Assembly (NCBI GenBank): GCA_910584695.1
Contig: CAJUBR010000003.1
Coordinates: forward strand, 1-64,000
DNA length: 64,000 nt
Direction: 5' to 3'
DNA from: an uncultured Lachnospiraceae bacterium
GTDB taxonomy: Bacteria > Bacillota > Clostridia > Lachnospirales > Lachnospiraceae
Of the stretch, positions 49,404 to 58,102 are shown one piece after another; within the stretch, counting starts at the first letter, position 1; the number at the start of each line of letters is the position of its first letter. The notes beneath the pieces are model-generated. The model was not told the DNA's origin. It did not search any database and saw only the letters and a program-made list of their open reading frames with translations. A program made the translations under genes and the position numbers.

Positions 49404-50918
49404 TTATCGTTTCAGATTTACCAGTTCTTCAATCAAAGTATCAGAAACCGTAATAATTCTGGAATTTGCCTGAAAACCTCTTTGGGTAACAATCATCTCT
49501 GTAAATTCTTTTGAAAGGTCCACATTAGACATTTCTAATACATTCTGAGTCATGGAATCCCCTGTATTAGAGATATCTGCTCCAATTCCGTCAAATTCAC
49601 CGGAAGCTCTTGTTTCCCGGTATAAACTACCTCCAATTGCTTCCAGACCGGCAGGATTCACAAAATTAGCAACTGCAATCTGCCCTAATAATCTTTCAAC
49701 ACCATTGCTATAAGTACCGTAAATCTTACCGTTTGTATCAATCACGATATCATCTAACGTACCTACTGTACGACCTCCTCCGGTTGTGCCGCGATGCGTT
49801 TCCACAGCACATTCACCGCCACCGCCCTGAACCTCATACATGGTAAGAGCAGAACAATCTACATTTACACCTAAGTAAACAGAGGAATCCAGAGAGTTTT
49901 GATCAATTGCAGAAACCGGATAATTGTTTCCGTTAATAGTAACCGTTTTCTGTCCGCCTGTAACATTAACCGCAGTCACCACACCCGTTACCGCTGGAAG
50001 AGGACCAACCGCTTTGACACTCACCGTCTTTCCAATCAGATCATTGGTCCCGGATGAAAAAACATCTCCCTTACTGGCGTTATTCGGTACAATGGATAAC
50101 AGCATTCCCTTCTCATTCCCTGTTGCACCTACTCCTATAAAAGAACCTGTATCTTTGTCAAATCGGATTTGTGCTGCACCAAGTGTCGCTGTATATCCGT
50201 TCTGTAAAATATCATTTTCTTTGGAATCTTTGATAGAATCCACCGCTATATTATACAGACTGCTGTCATTTGGATCCTGAGTAATCTTGAATTTAACCGT
50301 ATAGGTATATCCAAGATTATCATAAATCGACACCGTTGTAACTGTACCTTCCTGTGTAAGCAATTTCGGATCCGTTGCTACAATATTACCGGATATATTG
50401 ACTTCAGAAGTCATCTCCGGTGCTGCAGTCTGATTCTCTATCGATTTCGGTCGAAGTGCTGATACAGTGTCTCTTCTGATTTGATCCGGATTCTCCGGGT
50501 CCACCTGCCATCCCATTACAAAATCACCGTCACCGGTCACCAGATTACCGGCATCATCCACATCAAATGCACCGACTTTTGTAAAATAATTCGTTCCGGC
50601 ACGATTGACAATAAAAAATTCACTTCCGTTGATCATTAAATCATACGGATTATTTGTAGACTGTGAAGAACCAGGAGTATGTGAAACATTAATCGTTGCC
50701 ACCCCGGTACCCAAACCAATCTGTTTGGCATTCCTTCCGCCGGAATTCCCCGTTGCACCGGTTGCATTTTGTGTTGTCTGATACAAAACATCCTTAAATA
50801 ATACGGAACTGCTCTTAAACCCTACGGTATTTACATTTGCAATATTGTTACCAATAACATCCATTTTTGTCTGGTGTGTTCTAAGTCCTGCTACACCAGA
50901 ATACATTGATCTCATCAT
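49404..50918 (-). CDS. flgE: Flagellar hook protein FlgE
   Basis: The 504-residue hook protein has the N-terminal rod/hook signature RSMYSGVAGLRTHQTKMDVIGNNIANVNTVGFK, a central FlgE D1/D2 region (QTTQNATGAT onward) and the C-terminal SNVDLSKEFTEMIVTQRGFQANSRIITVSDTLIEELVNLKR. It is longer than enteric FlgE through middle-domain expansion. TAGGAGG precedes the ATG. Confidence 0.96.
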   Translation of the reverse strand: MMRSMYSGVAGLRTHQTKMDVIGNNIANVNTVGFKSSSVLFKDVLYQTTQNATGATGNSGGRNAKQIGLGTGVATINVSHTPGSSQSTNNPYDLMINGSEFFIVNRAGTNYFTKVGAFDVDDAGNLVTGDGDFVMGWQVDPENPDQIRRDTVSALRPKSIENQTAAPEMTSEVNISGNIVATDPKLLTQEGTVTTVSIYDNLGYTYTVKFKITQDPNDSSLYNIAVDSIKDSKENDILQNGYTATLGAAQIRFDKDTGSFIGVGATGNEKGMLLSIVPNNASKGDVFSSGTNDLIGKTVSVKAVGPLPAVTGVVTAVNVTGGQKTVTINGNNYPVSAIDQNSLDSSVYLGVNVDCSALTMYEVQGGGGECAVETHRGTTGGGRTVGTLDDIVIDTNGKIYGTYSNGVERLLGQIAVANFVNPAGLEAIGGSLYRETRASGEFDGIGADISNTGDSMTQNVLEMSNVDLSKEFTEMIVTQRGFQANSRIITVSDTLIEELVNLKR

Positions 50919-50994
50919 AATTACTGACCTCCTAAATTTAATTGATGTCTATCCCGTCCGCCATTCAGGGATAAATAGCCTCCAAAAGGTCCGG

Positions 50995-51408
50995 CTATAC
51001 AATTACTGCTCCATCAATATTTGTAAACACATTACTATCATTTGTTTCCTGATCCATTGCTGTAATTACTGTATTATTCTTTATATTTACAATAAAAGCA
51101 ATATTATCCATCATAACTAAAGACTCTTTAATGCTTTTTTCCTTCGCCTGCATAACTCCTTTATTCAGTCGTTCCAACTGTTCGTCATTCAGATTGATAT
51201 TACGGCTGGCAAGTCTGTCATTTGCATGCTTGGAAAATGTCACTTCCTGTAAAGAGGCATTTTTCCTGCCTGCTTCTTCAAGAAAAACCTGTTGAAAAGA
51301 AAGTCTTTGTTCATTTTCAGCTTTCTGTCTGCCGGTAATCTTACTATCATTAAGATACCTATCTTTTACCTGGTCAATTGACATAAATGAACTTTGTAAA
51401 CGGTTCAT
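50995..51408 (-). CDS. TIGR02530-type flagellar operon protein
   Basis: The 137-residue protein has the family signature FSKHANDRLASRNINLN, then KSIKESLVMMDNIAFIVN and a C-terminal FTNIDGAVIV. These proteins sit between flgD and flgE in many Firmicutes. Their role is not established, though a hook-related function is likely from position. AAAAGGGGAG precedes the ATG. Confidence 0.9.
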   Translation of the reverse strand: MNRLQSSFMSIDQVKDRYLNDSKITGRQKAENEQRLSFQQVFLEEAGRKNASLQEVTFSKHANDRLASRNINLNDEQLERLNKGVMQAKEKSIKESLVMMDNIAFIVNIKNNTVITAMDQETNDSNVFTNIDGAVIV

Positions 51409-51437
51409 ACGATCTCCCCTTTTCCTTAAGGTTGTGT

Positions 51438-51941
51438 TTATTCAGCTCCTTCTGTATCACCTTCTGAACCTGTTGTCTGGTCATTCTTATTTTCGTCGGA
51501 ATTATTCGGATTATTATTCATAATATATTCCAAATAATCAAGACTTACTACCGAATCCAGATATTCTGCATCATAATACTTGTCCTTAATGGAAAAATAA
51601 GCTTTTCCGTCACGCAGCGTTACATAATCAACAAGCCCGCTCACCTGCGAAATCTTTCCAGATGAATCAGGGACATTTAGTATCACATATTTCCCAGCAA
51701 GATTCATAGACTGATTTGTCATGTATGTACTATTGAGATTTTCCAACTGCTCCACTGTTGAAAATTGTGCCAACTGTGACATATACTCTGTGTTACTGGT
51801 AGGTTCCAACGGATCCTGATACCTCATCTGTGCTGCCAAAAGCTGCAAAAAAGCATCTTTATCCAGTGAACTGTTCGACTTAGATGAATTATTTGCCACT
51901 GCTTGATTCGCAGCTGATGTATTAATTCCAATTCCTGCCAT
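51438..51941 (-). CDS. flgD: Hook-capping protein FlgD
   Basis: The protein of about 167 residues has the FlgD N-terminal signature LDKDAFLQLLAAQMRYQDPLEPTSNTEYMSQLAQFSTVEQLENL. It needs to cap the growing hook. The C-terminal part is short and acidic, so the Ig-like domains of enteric FlgD are absent, as often in Firmicutes. ATG 51941 is chosen from AGGAGG 7 nt upstream; the frame opens at 51959. Confidence 0.95.
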   Translation of the reverse strand: MAGIGINTSAANQAVANNSSKSNSSLDKDAFLQLLAAQMRYQDPLEPTSNTEYMSQLAQFSTVEQLENLNSTYMTNQSMNLAGKYVILNVPDSSGKISQVSGLVDYVTLRDGKAYFSIKDKYYDAEYLDSVVSLDYLEYIMNNNPNNSDENKNDQTTGSEGDTEGAE

Positions 51942-51965
51942 CTTCATACCTCCTATCATTATTTT

Positions 51966-52072
51966 TCATTATATCATGAACAAAGTTCATGATCACATTT
52001 GACAAATTTACCTTTGCAAGCAAGTAAATTTATCTTCATTATATCATATCGGCATAAATGCCGGTACGCTTT
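51966..52072 (-). promoter_or_regulatory. Putative internal promoters and hairpins upstream of flgD
   Basis: In the gap between fliK and flgD the minus strand carries GCCGATAT (52053-52046), a perfect sigma-D -10, with GAAA 16 nt upstream. Two copies of the extended -10 TGATATAATGAA lie in a repeated 13-bp block (51966-51978 and 52036-52048). Three inverted repeats share the region: ATCATGAAC/GTTCATGAT at 51973-51993, AAATTTAC/GTAAATTT at 52004-52031 and CGGCAT/ATGCCG at 52050-52063. Confidence 0.55.
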
Positions 52073-52078
52073 CATTCA

Positions 52079-53569
52079 TTAAGCTGTGTAGCTTACGCTG
52101 CTCCCTGCTGCCATCATCTTAAGATTTTCAGCCTCATCCTCCTTTTGGATATCATCATCCATTCCGGATAAATCCAGCTTTCTACCACTTTTAGAATTCT
52201 GATTTTCCTGATACGAATTCTGCTGCTCATTCTGCTGTTCAAATCCGGTAGTAGAAACCATAACTTCGATTGCTTCTACTTTAAGATTTTGCTGTTCTAA
52301 CGTATCTTTCAGATTTGACAAGCCACCTTCAATCGCCTGTTTAGCAGCCTCTGTCTCAGCCGCAATCCGTGCTGTCATAACTCCATCCTTGGAAACAACA
52401 TGAATCTGAATCTTTCCTAAATGTTCAGGATAAAGCTGTAATTCCATAGAAGTCGAATCCTGATTCATACTGATACGAACCTGTTCTACAATCTGTTTAA
52501 TAATATTGTTCTCGGGAACCGATTCTTCCGCCATAACGCTTTCCTGTATATGACTTACCGCATCATTCATCGCCTGAAGGATTGGATTTTCAAAATTCTC
52601 TCCATGAACCGTTACTGTACCCTTTACCGGTTCGGTTTCCCTGCCTGCCATTTGAGAAGATGCGTCTTCTTTTTGATGTTCCGGCTGTTTTTCCATATCC
52701 TTCTTAAGCTTCGTTTCCTGTCCGGATATCAGAACTTCCGGCTCCTTTTCTACTTTTTCCGAAGCAGTTGATAAATAGTCAGACTGCTCAAAATCTTTTT
52801 CTTTCACAAGTTCCTGCAGTCCTGACTCCTTCGCCAGTAATGTTCCCGCATCCATTCCCTGTAAAACAGTTATCAAATCCTCTTCCTGTAATCCATGCTG
52901 TTCCAGTATTTGCGAAAATCCATCCATAAAGGCTTGCAATTCCTGATTCAACTCTTCGTTGACAAGTAAATCCGAAAAATCCGCTGATTTCATATTCAGG
53001 AAAAATTCCTTCAGACCTGCTTTTGTCAATAAATCCGTCGTTTCCATACCAAATTCATTTAACTTAGCTGTCAAATCCTCCGGCACAAGTTCGAAATGTT
53101 CCATTACCATTTGTATAATACTGCCAAGTGCTGCCAAAACCGTTTCCTGATCTTCAGCCGTTACATCGATTGGAAATGCTGGATTTGTTTCTGCGGAATC
53201 TTCCACTGCATCCGTTTGTTTCGTATCATCCGGCTCCTTTAAGGAATCCGTTGGCTTTGAATCATCTTCACGGTCAGACACTTTATCATCCTTTGATAAT
53301 TCCATCTGTTTCTTGCTGTCCGCATCCCTCAAATCATCCGCAGTATCCGTAACGGAAACACTACTATTATGATCCGCAGTCTGTTTCGCCGTATCCTTTA
53401 GAAGTTCAACATCATTTCTGTCCGTATTCCGGTTTCCCGCTGATATCAAAAAACTTGTAAAATCTGAAGATCCTGTTTTTTTATCCGCTTTGGATGCTTT
53501 ACTTCCATTCCCTGACGAACTTTTAGTCATTAAAAAATTTGATACGTCTACATTTTCTTTTACCTGCAT
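52079..53569 (-). CDS. fliK: Flagellar hook-length control protein FliK
   Basis: The 496-residue secreted ruler protein has a long, acidic and Ser/Asp-rich N-terminal part (about 1-350) and a C-terminal globular domain with MNQDSTSMELQLYPEHLGKIQIHVVSKDGVMTARI and LSNLKDTLEQQNLKVEAIEVMV, the conserved FliK_C pattern. It works with FlhB to stop hook export. AAAAGGAGG precedes the ATG. Confidence 0.93.
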   Translation of the reverse strand: MQVKENVDVSNFLMTKSSSGNGSKASKADKKTGSSDFTSFLISAGNRNTDRNDVELLKDTAKQTADHNSSVSVTDTADDLRDADSKKQMELSKDDKVSDREDDSKPTDSLKEPDDTKQTDAVEDSAETNPAFPIDVTAEDQETVLAALGSIIQMVMEHFELVPEDLTAKLNEFGMETTDLLTKAGLKEFFLNMKSADFSDLLVNEELNQELQAFMDGFSQILEQHGLQEEDLITVLQGMDAGTLLAKESGLQELVKEKDFEQSDYLSTASEKVEKEPEVLISGQETKLKKDMEKQPEHQKEDASSQMAGRETEPVKGTVTVHGENFENPILQAMNDAVSHIQESVMAEESVPENNIIKQIVEQVRISMNQDSTSMELQLYPEHLGKIQIHVVSKDGVMTARIAAETEAAKQAIEGGLSNLKDTLEQQNLKVEAIEVMVSTTGFEQQNEQQNSYQENQNSKSGRKLDLSGMDDDIQKEDEAENLKMMAAGSSVSYTA

Positions 53570-53601
53570 TCTCTGCCTCCTTTCTTTTTATAAAATTGTG
53601 G

Positions 53602-54366
53602 TTAAGGCATAAGCTTTTTCGTGACATTTGCAGCAAAAGCCGGATCCATTTGATCCATAACCTTAGCTCTGCTGTCAGCTTTCATTGCCCCAAGTATTGT
53701 TGCTACCGTATCCAGATTATCATTCATTTTCTGCAGTACCGCGGCCGCTTCTGCAGGCTTCATATTCTCATATGTCTTTGCCAGGTCCTTAAGTTCCGAA
53801 TTGGCTGACTGTTTCGAGATAAGCTGTCTATAGATAGCTTCTGCATTCGCAGAATCAATACTTTCATACCACTTAATATATGTATCGGCATCTGGAGCCT
53901 TTTCTCCATAGATTATTTCGCTGTAAAATTGTTCTTTTTGCTTTTGAAAGTCACTTTGATTATCTTCAAAAGCCCTTAACCGATCTACTTCCTTGGATAA
54001 ATCATCATTATTTTCCTTTAAGGATTTGTTATTTTTTGATAATTTCTCATTTTCTGCCTGAAGCTGTTCAATCATATCCATCGCCTGGGAAAGCGTTGCA
54101 ATCTGACTATCCTCCATTGTATCCTTCGCATCCTCTACTAACTCCTCTTCCGACGCAGCAGGAAGTATTTTATTGATAACCGGAACATTCTTCAACACAG
54201 GCCGGAGTACTGTACTGCCAAATCCTCCCACATCAAACTTAATTAAAGCTACAAAGATTGCCAGCCAGACAAATATAATCAAAAGAACAAAAAAGGCAGA
54301 TAATATTTTACTTCCAAGCTTTTCTTCATTATCATCATCTCTTTGTGTTACATTTCTTTGTGCCAT
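53602..54366 (-). CDS. YlxF-like protein with MgtE N-terminal domain
   Basis: The 254-residue protein has one N-terminal membrane helix (about 21-43), a coiled coil (95-150) and a C-terminal MgtE_N-type helical domain (about 180-254: MKPAEAAAVLQKMNDNLDTVATILGAMKADSRAKVMDQMDP). It takes the place of ylxF between fliJ and fliK in Bacillus. Related proteins act as stator chaperones (MotE) in Helicobacter. Its exact role is not known. Confidence 0.82.
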   Translation of the reverse strand: MAQRNVTQRDDDNEEKLGSKILSAFFVLLIIFVWLAIFVALIKFDVGGFGSTVLRPVLKNVPVINKILPAASEEELVEDAKDTMEDSQIATLSQAMDMIEQLQAENEKLSKNNKSLKENNDDLSKEVDRLRAFEDNQSDFQKQKEQFYSEIIYGEKAPDADTYIKWYESIDSANAEAIYRQLISKQSANSELKDLAKTYENMKPAEAAAVLQKMNDNLDTVATILGAMKADSRAKVMDQMDPAFAANVTKKLMP

Positions 54367-54372
54367 AAGACC

Positions 54373-54831
54373 TTATACCTCCTCCTGTGTATTCTTGTTA
54401 CTATATTGATAGCTTACCAACTGATCGATTTCTTTCGCCTCTTCCTGCTTAAGCTCCTGCAGGAAAGATTCAAACTGGTTTTCTTTTAATTTCTCATGAA
54501 TTTTTCTCTCTTTCATCGCTTCTTTCATGACCTCATTCGCCTGTTCTAATTCTCTTTGAACGATATCAACCACTTTTTGCTGTTCCATAATATATTCATC
54601 CATAATTAAAATAGCATCCTTACAGCTTTCAATTTCCAAAACATTCAATTTCTCCAATAACAGCCTTCTGTATGTCTCAAAATATTCTTCTTTTCTCTTA
54701 TTCAAATGAGCCAGTACCATCTCTTCTTCATTTAATTTCGTACGTACTTCCATATAGTGCTGTTTTGCCTGTTCTTCCAGTTTGTACTTGATATCCAAGA
54801 TGCTTTGCATACGATATATGAATTTTGCCAC
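54373..54831 (-). CDS. fliJ: Flagellar export chaperone FliJ
   Basis: The 152-residue protein is a single long antiparallel coiled coil, as FliJ: KFIYRMQSILDIKYKLEEQAKQHYMEV at the start, and later KEAMKERKIHEKLKENQFESFL. The start codon is GTG at 54831 after AGGAG. It links the FliI ATPase to FlhA and lies directly after fliI. Confidence 0.9.
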   Translation of the reverse strand: MAKFIYRMQSILDIKYKLEEQAKQHYMEVRTKLNEEEMVLAHLNKRKEEYFETYRRLLLEKLNVLEIESCKDAILIMDEYIMEQQKVVDIVQRELEQANEVMKEAMKERKIHEKLKENQFESFLQELKQEEAKEIDQLVSYQYSNKNTQEEV

Positions 54832-54858
54832 AATTACTCCTGTCTTTTTATTCGCTTA

Positions 54859-56175
54859 TTATTCGTTGAAAATATCCGAAAGCATTTTCACTTCGTCATC
54901 AAATTGATATTTACTGTTTACATCTTGTATTAGGAATTCATTTACCTGATGTATTTTTGAAATTGCAAAATCAATTTCAGGATTGGATCCTGCCTTATAA
55001 GCTCCAATGTTAATCAAATCTTCTGCTTCATTATATGTCGCCATAACATTTTTTAATTTTCCCGCATCCTCTTTATGCTCTTTTGTTGCAATAGAACTCA
55101 TACATCTCGAAATACTCTGTAAAACATCAATTGCGGGATAATGATTTTTATGTCCCAGCTTTCTGGAAAGAATAATATGCCCGTCTAAAACACCTCGGGC
55201 CGTATCTGAAATCGGTTCATTAAAATCATCACCGTCAACCAATACCGCATATAGGCCTGTAATAGATCCCTTTAAAGAATTTCCTGCCCGCTCTAAAACC
55301 TTAGGCAGTTCTGCGTAAACAGAAGGGGGATATCCCCTCGTAACCGGTGGTTCACCAGAGGCTAATCCAATTTCCCTTTGTGCCATGCAAAAACGTGTCA
55401 TATTATCCATCATTAGAAGAACATCCTTCCCCTGATCTCTGAAATATTCTGCAATTGCCGTTGCTGTTTTCGCTGCTTTATTACGAATTAATGCCGGTTT
55501 ATCAGAAGTTGCGATCACGAGAACAGAACGCTTCATTCCCTCTTCTCCAAGATCACGTTCAATAAACTCCCGTACCTCTCTTCCTCGCTCTCCTATCAAT
55601 GCGATCACATTGATATCTGCCTTCGTATTTCTGGCAAACATCCCCATCAAGGTCGATTTACCGACACCGGAACCGGCAAAGATTCCTATCCTCTGTCCTT
55701 TTCCCACTGTGAGCATACCATCTACCGCTTTCACACCCAACGGGAGCACTTCCGAAATCATTTTACGCTTTAATGCATCCGGAGGAGGTGCTTCAATTGG
55801 ATAAGTTTCCTTTAAATGCAGTTCTTTTCCGTCCAAGGGTCTTCCAAGTCCGTCAAGGGAACGTCCTAACAGTTCCTCTCCAACGTACACTTTAAGTGGC
55901 TCTTTTGTATTTTCCACAGTAGCACCAAGCCCAATCCCTTCTACACTTTCAAAGGGCATAAGCAGCACCCGGTTATCACGAAAACCCACCACCTCTGCCA
56001 GTACCTCTTGGGCACCATCCCTTGAGACAATCTTACATAAATCATTTAATTTACAGGCAGGACCAATCGATTCAACGGTAAGTCCCACTATCTTTGCCAC
56101 TTTTCCAAGTTCCTTTGCATAAGTGCGGTGAACTAAAGAAAAATATGGTTCATAATTAATCTCCAAATGCATCAC
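54859..56175 (-). CDS. fliI: Flagellum-specific export ATPase FliI
   Basis: The 438-residue F1-like ATPase has Walker A GIFAGSGVGKSTLMGMFARN, LIGERGREVREFIE, Walker B LLMMDNMTRFCMAQRE, and the export-ATPase marker SGEPPVTRGYPPSVYAELPKVLERAG. It forms a hexamer with FliH and FliJ under the export gate. The start is GTG 56175 or ATG 56172, directly at the fliH stop codon. Confidence 0.98.
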   Translation of the reverse strand: MMHLEINYEPYFSLVHRTYAKELGKVAKIVGLTVESIGPACKLNDLCKIVSRDGAQEVLAEVVGFRDNRVLLMPFESVEGIGLGATVENTKEPLKVYVGEELLGRSLDGLGRPLDGKELHLKETYPIEAPPPDALKRKMISEVLPLGVKAVDGMLTVGKGQRIGIFAGSGVGKSTLMGMFARNTKADINVIALIGERGREVREFIERDLGEEGMKRSVLVIATSDKPALIRNKAAKTATAIAEYFRDQGKDVLLMMDNMTRFCMAQREIGLASGEPPVTRGYPPSVYAELPKVLERAGNSLKGSITGLYAVLVDGDDFNEPISDTARGVLDGHIILSRKLGHKNHYPAIDVLQSISRCMSSIATKEHKEDAGKLKNVMATYNEAEDLINIGAYKAGSNPEIDFAISKIHQVNEFLIQDVNSKYQFDDEVKMLSDIFNE

Positions 56176-57063
56176 CTATTCCTGAATCATTAACTTCAAT
56201 GCTTTCTTTAAATTATCAAGCTGTACGCCAAGACTTAAATCTACAATTCCATTATCAGTCTCAATCAGACACTGCATCGGTGAAAGTTTTGCATCCTCAA
56301 AGACCTCTAAATCAATATTGGGATTTCCCGCTCCATATATTTCTTCTTTTCGTTCTGAAACTTCTTTATAATCATCACCGGATACCCGGATCACAAAATG
56401 TCTGCTATTATCCAGATCACGCATTGCTACATTAATCATATACAGAATAACATCTTTTTGATTCTCTATCACAACTCCGGTTACGGCAGGAATTAACTGA
56501 CATAGAAGATCCACCATCTTCTGCTCGGTCGTCCTCACTAAAAGTTCCTCTTGTTCCTCTAATCTGGCAATGAACTCCTGCATCTGTTTTTCCATCTCTT
56601 CTTTTTTTTGTATACATTCATGATTGGCAGTGTCCAGCCCTTCCTGATATCCTTTTTGATATCCCTCTTCCCTGGCCTGTTTTTTTATCTCCTCAGCCTC
56701 CTCATAAGCCTGTGCACGCAGTTGTCTTACTTCCTCATGTGCACCTGCAACAATCTCTTCTGCCTCCGTTTTGGCAGCCTTCACCATTTCACCTGCTATA
56801 CCGGGCAGACTGGAAGAAAGAGTCTTTATATTATCAGCGTTCATTGCCAAAAGAGCATCGTCCTCTTTTGACTCATCGTCTAATCCGGCATCCTGAATCA
56901 TTGCCTCTGCCAATTCCTCTTCTACCGAATTCCCAGACAAAGCAGCGGCCTCTTGTTCTGTTTCTTCTATTCCTTTAATAATTTTACTTTCATTTGCGTC
57001 AATAACAAGAGCATTCTCCCTTGAAAATGCAACAAATCCCGACTTGATCAGATTAGACAACAA
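56176..57063 (-). CDS. fliH: Flagellar export regulator FliH
   Basis: FliH inhibits and localises the FliI ATPase. The protein of about 295 residues starts LSNLIKSGFVAFSRENALVIDANE, has an acidic segment and a coiled coil with the EEGYQKGYQEG motif near residue 150, and a C-terminal FliH/YscL domain. The frame opens at 57093 inside fliG. TTG 57063 (or TTG 57060) lies 8 nt after GGAGGTGA within the last fliG codons, so fliH is translationally coupled to fliG with a rare start codon. Confidence 0.88.
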   Translation of the reverse strand: MLSNLIKSGFVAFSRENALVIDANESKIIKGIEETEQEAAALSGNSVEEELAEAMIQDAGLDDESKEDDALLAMNADNIKTLSSSLPGIAGEMVKAAKTEAEEIVAGAHEEVRQLRAQAYEEAEEIKKQAREEGYQKGYQEGLDTANHECIQKKEEMEKQMQEFIARLEEQEELLVRTTEQKMVDLLCQLIPAVTGVVIENQKDVILYMINVAMRDLDNSRHFVIRVSGDDYKEVSERKEEIYGAGNPNIDLEVFEDAKLSPMQCLIETDNGIVDLSLGVQLDNLKKALKLMIQE

Positions 57064-58063
57064 TCTCGTCACCTCCACCACGAGAAACAACAATCTCGCC
57101 TGAATCTTCTAACTTTCGGATAATATTTACAATCTTTTGCTGTGCCTCTTCTACATCTTTCAATCTGATTGGACCCATATATTCCATATCTTCCTTTATC
57201 ATTGCAGCAAGACGGGATGACAAATTATTAAAGATACAGTCTTGAACATCAGCATTTGCATTTTTAAGTGCAGTTGCAAGTTCGTTATTATCAACCTCTC
57301 GAAGAACAGTCTGGATTGCACGATTATCCAGAGTAAGAATATCCTCAAATACAAACATCTTACGTCTGATTTCATCCGCCAGTTCCGGTTCTTCCACTTC
57401 TAAGATTTCCATAATATGCTTCTCTGTTGTTCTGTCAACTGTATTCAAAATAGAAACAATGGCATCTACACCACCAACAATCGTGTAATCCTGACTGACC
57501 AGAGAAGATAATTTCTTTTCCAGTATTTTCTCTACTTCCTTGATGACATCAGGACTGGTACGATCCATTAATGCAATACGCTTCGCAACATCTGCCTGCT
57601 TTTCAGAAGGCAGGGAACCTACAACAGCGGCAGCCTGATTTGGCGGCAGATAAGCCAAAATAAGTGCAATCGTCTGCGGATGTTCGTCCTGAATAAAATT
57701 AAGAAGCTGGGACGGATCTGCCTTTCGCACAAATTCGAAAGGACGGACCTGCAAAGATGCTGTAAGTCTTCCGATCACATCCATTGCTTTCTCTTCGCCA
57801 AGTGCTTTATCAAGCAGTTCTTTTGCATATCCGATACCGCCTTCTGCAATATATTGCTGGGCCAGACACACTTCATAAAACTCTTCTAACACTTGTTCCT
57901 TTAATTCCGAAGATACACTTCTTGTATTTGCAATTTCCAATGTCAAAGCCTCTATTTCATCTTCTCTCAAATGTTTAAAGACTGTTGCCGATTTTTCAGG
58001 ACCTAGAGAGATCAGAAGAACTGCTGCTTTCTGTGCCCCTGTCATTTCCTCTATATCATACAT
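57053..58063 (-). CDS. fliG: Flagellar motor switch protein FliG
   Basis: The 336-residue protein has the N-terminal FliF-binding domain (GAQKAAVLLISLGPEKSATVFKHL), the middle EHPQTIALILAYLPPNQAA motif and the C-terminal torque domain with charged residues KMFVFEDILTLDNRAIQTVLREV and RAAMIKEDMEYMGPIRLKDVEEAQ-like sequence. It sits between fliF and fliH in the standard order. Confidence 0.98.
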   Translation of the reverse strand: MYDIEEMTGAQKAAVLLISLGPEKSATVFKHLREDEIEALTLEIANTRSVSSELKEQVLEEFYEVCLAQQYIAEGGIGYAKELLDKALGEEKAMDVIGRLTASLQVRPFEFVRKADPSQLLNFIQDEHPQTIALILAYLPPNQAAAVVGSLPSEKQADVAKRIALMDRTSPDVIKEVEKILEKKLSSLVSQDYTIVGGVDAIVSILNTVDRTTEKHIMEILEVEEPELADEIRRKMFVFEDILTLDNRAIQTVLREVDNNELATALKNANADVQDCIFNNLSSRLAAMIKEDMEYMGPIRLKDVEEAQQKIVNIIRKLEDSGEIVVSRGGGDEIVV

Positions 58064-58102
58064 TTTTATTCCGCCTTTCCTTCAAAACGCTGTATCAATC
58101 TT

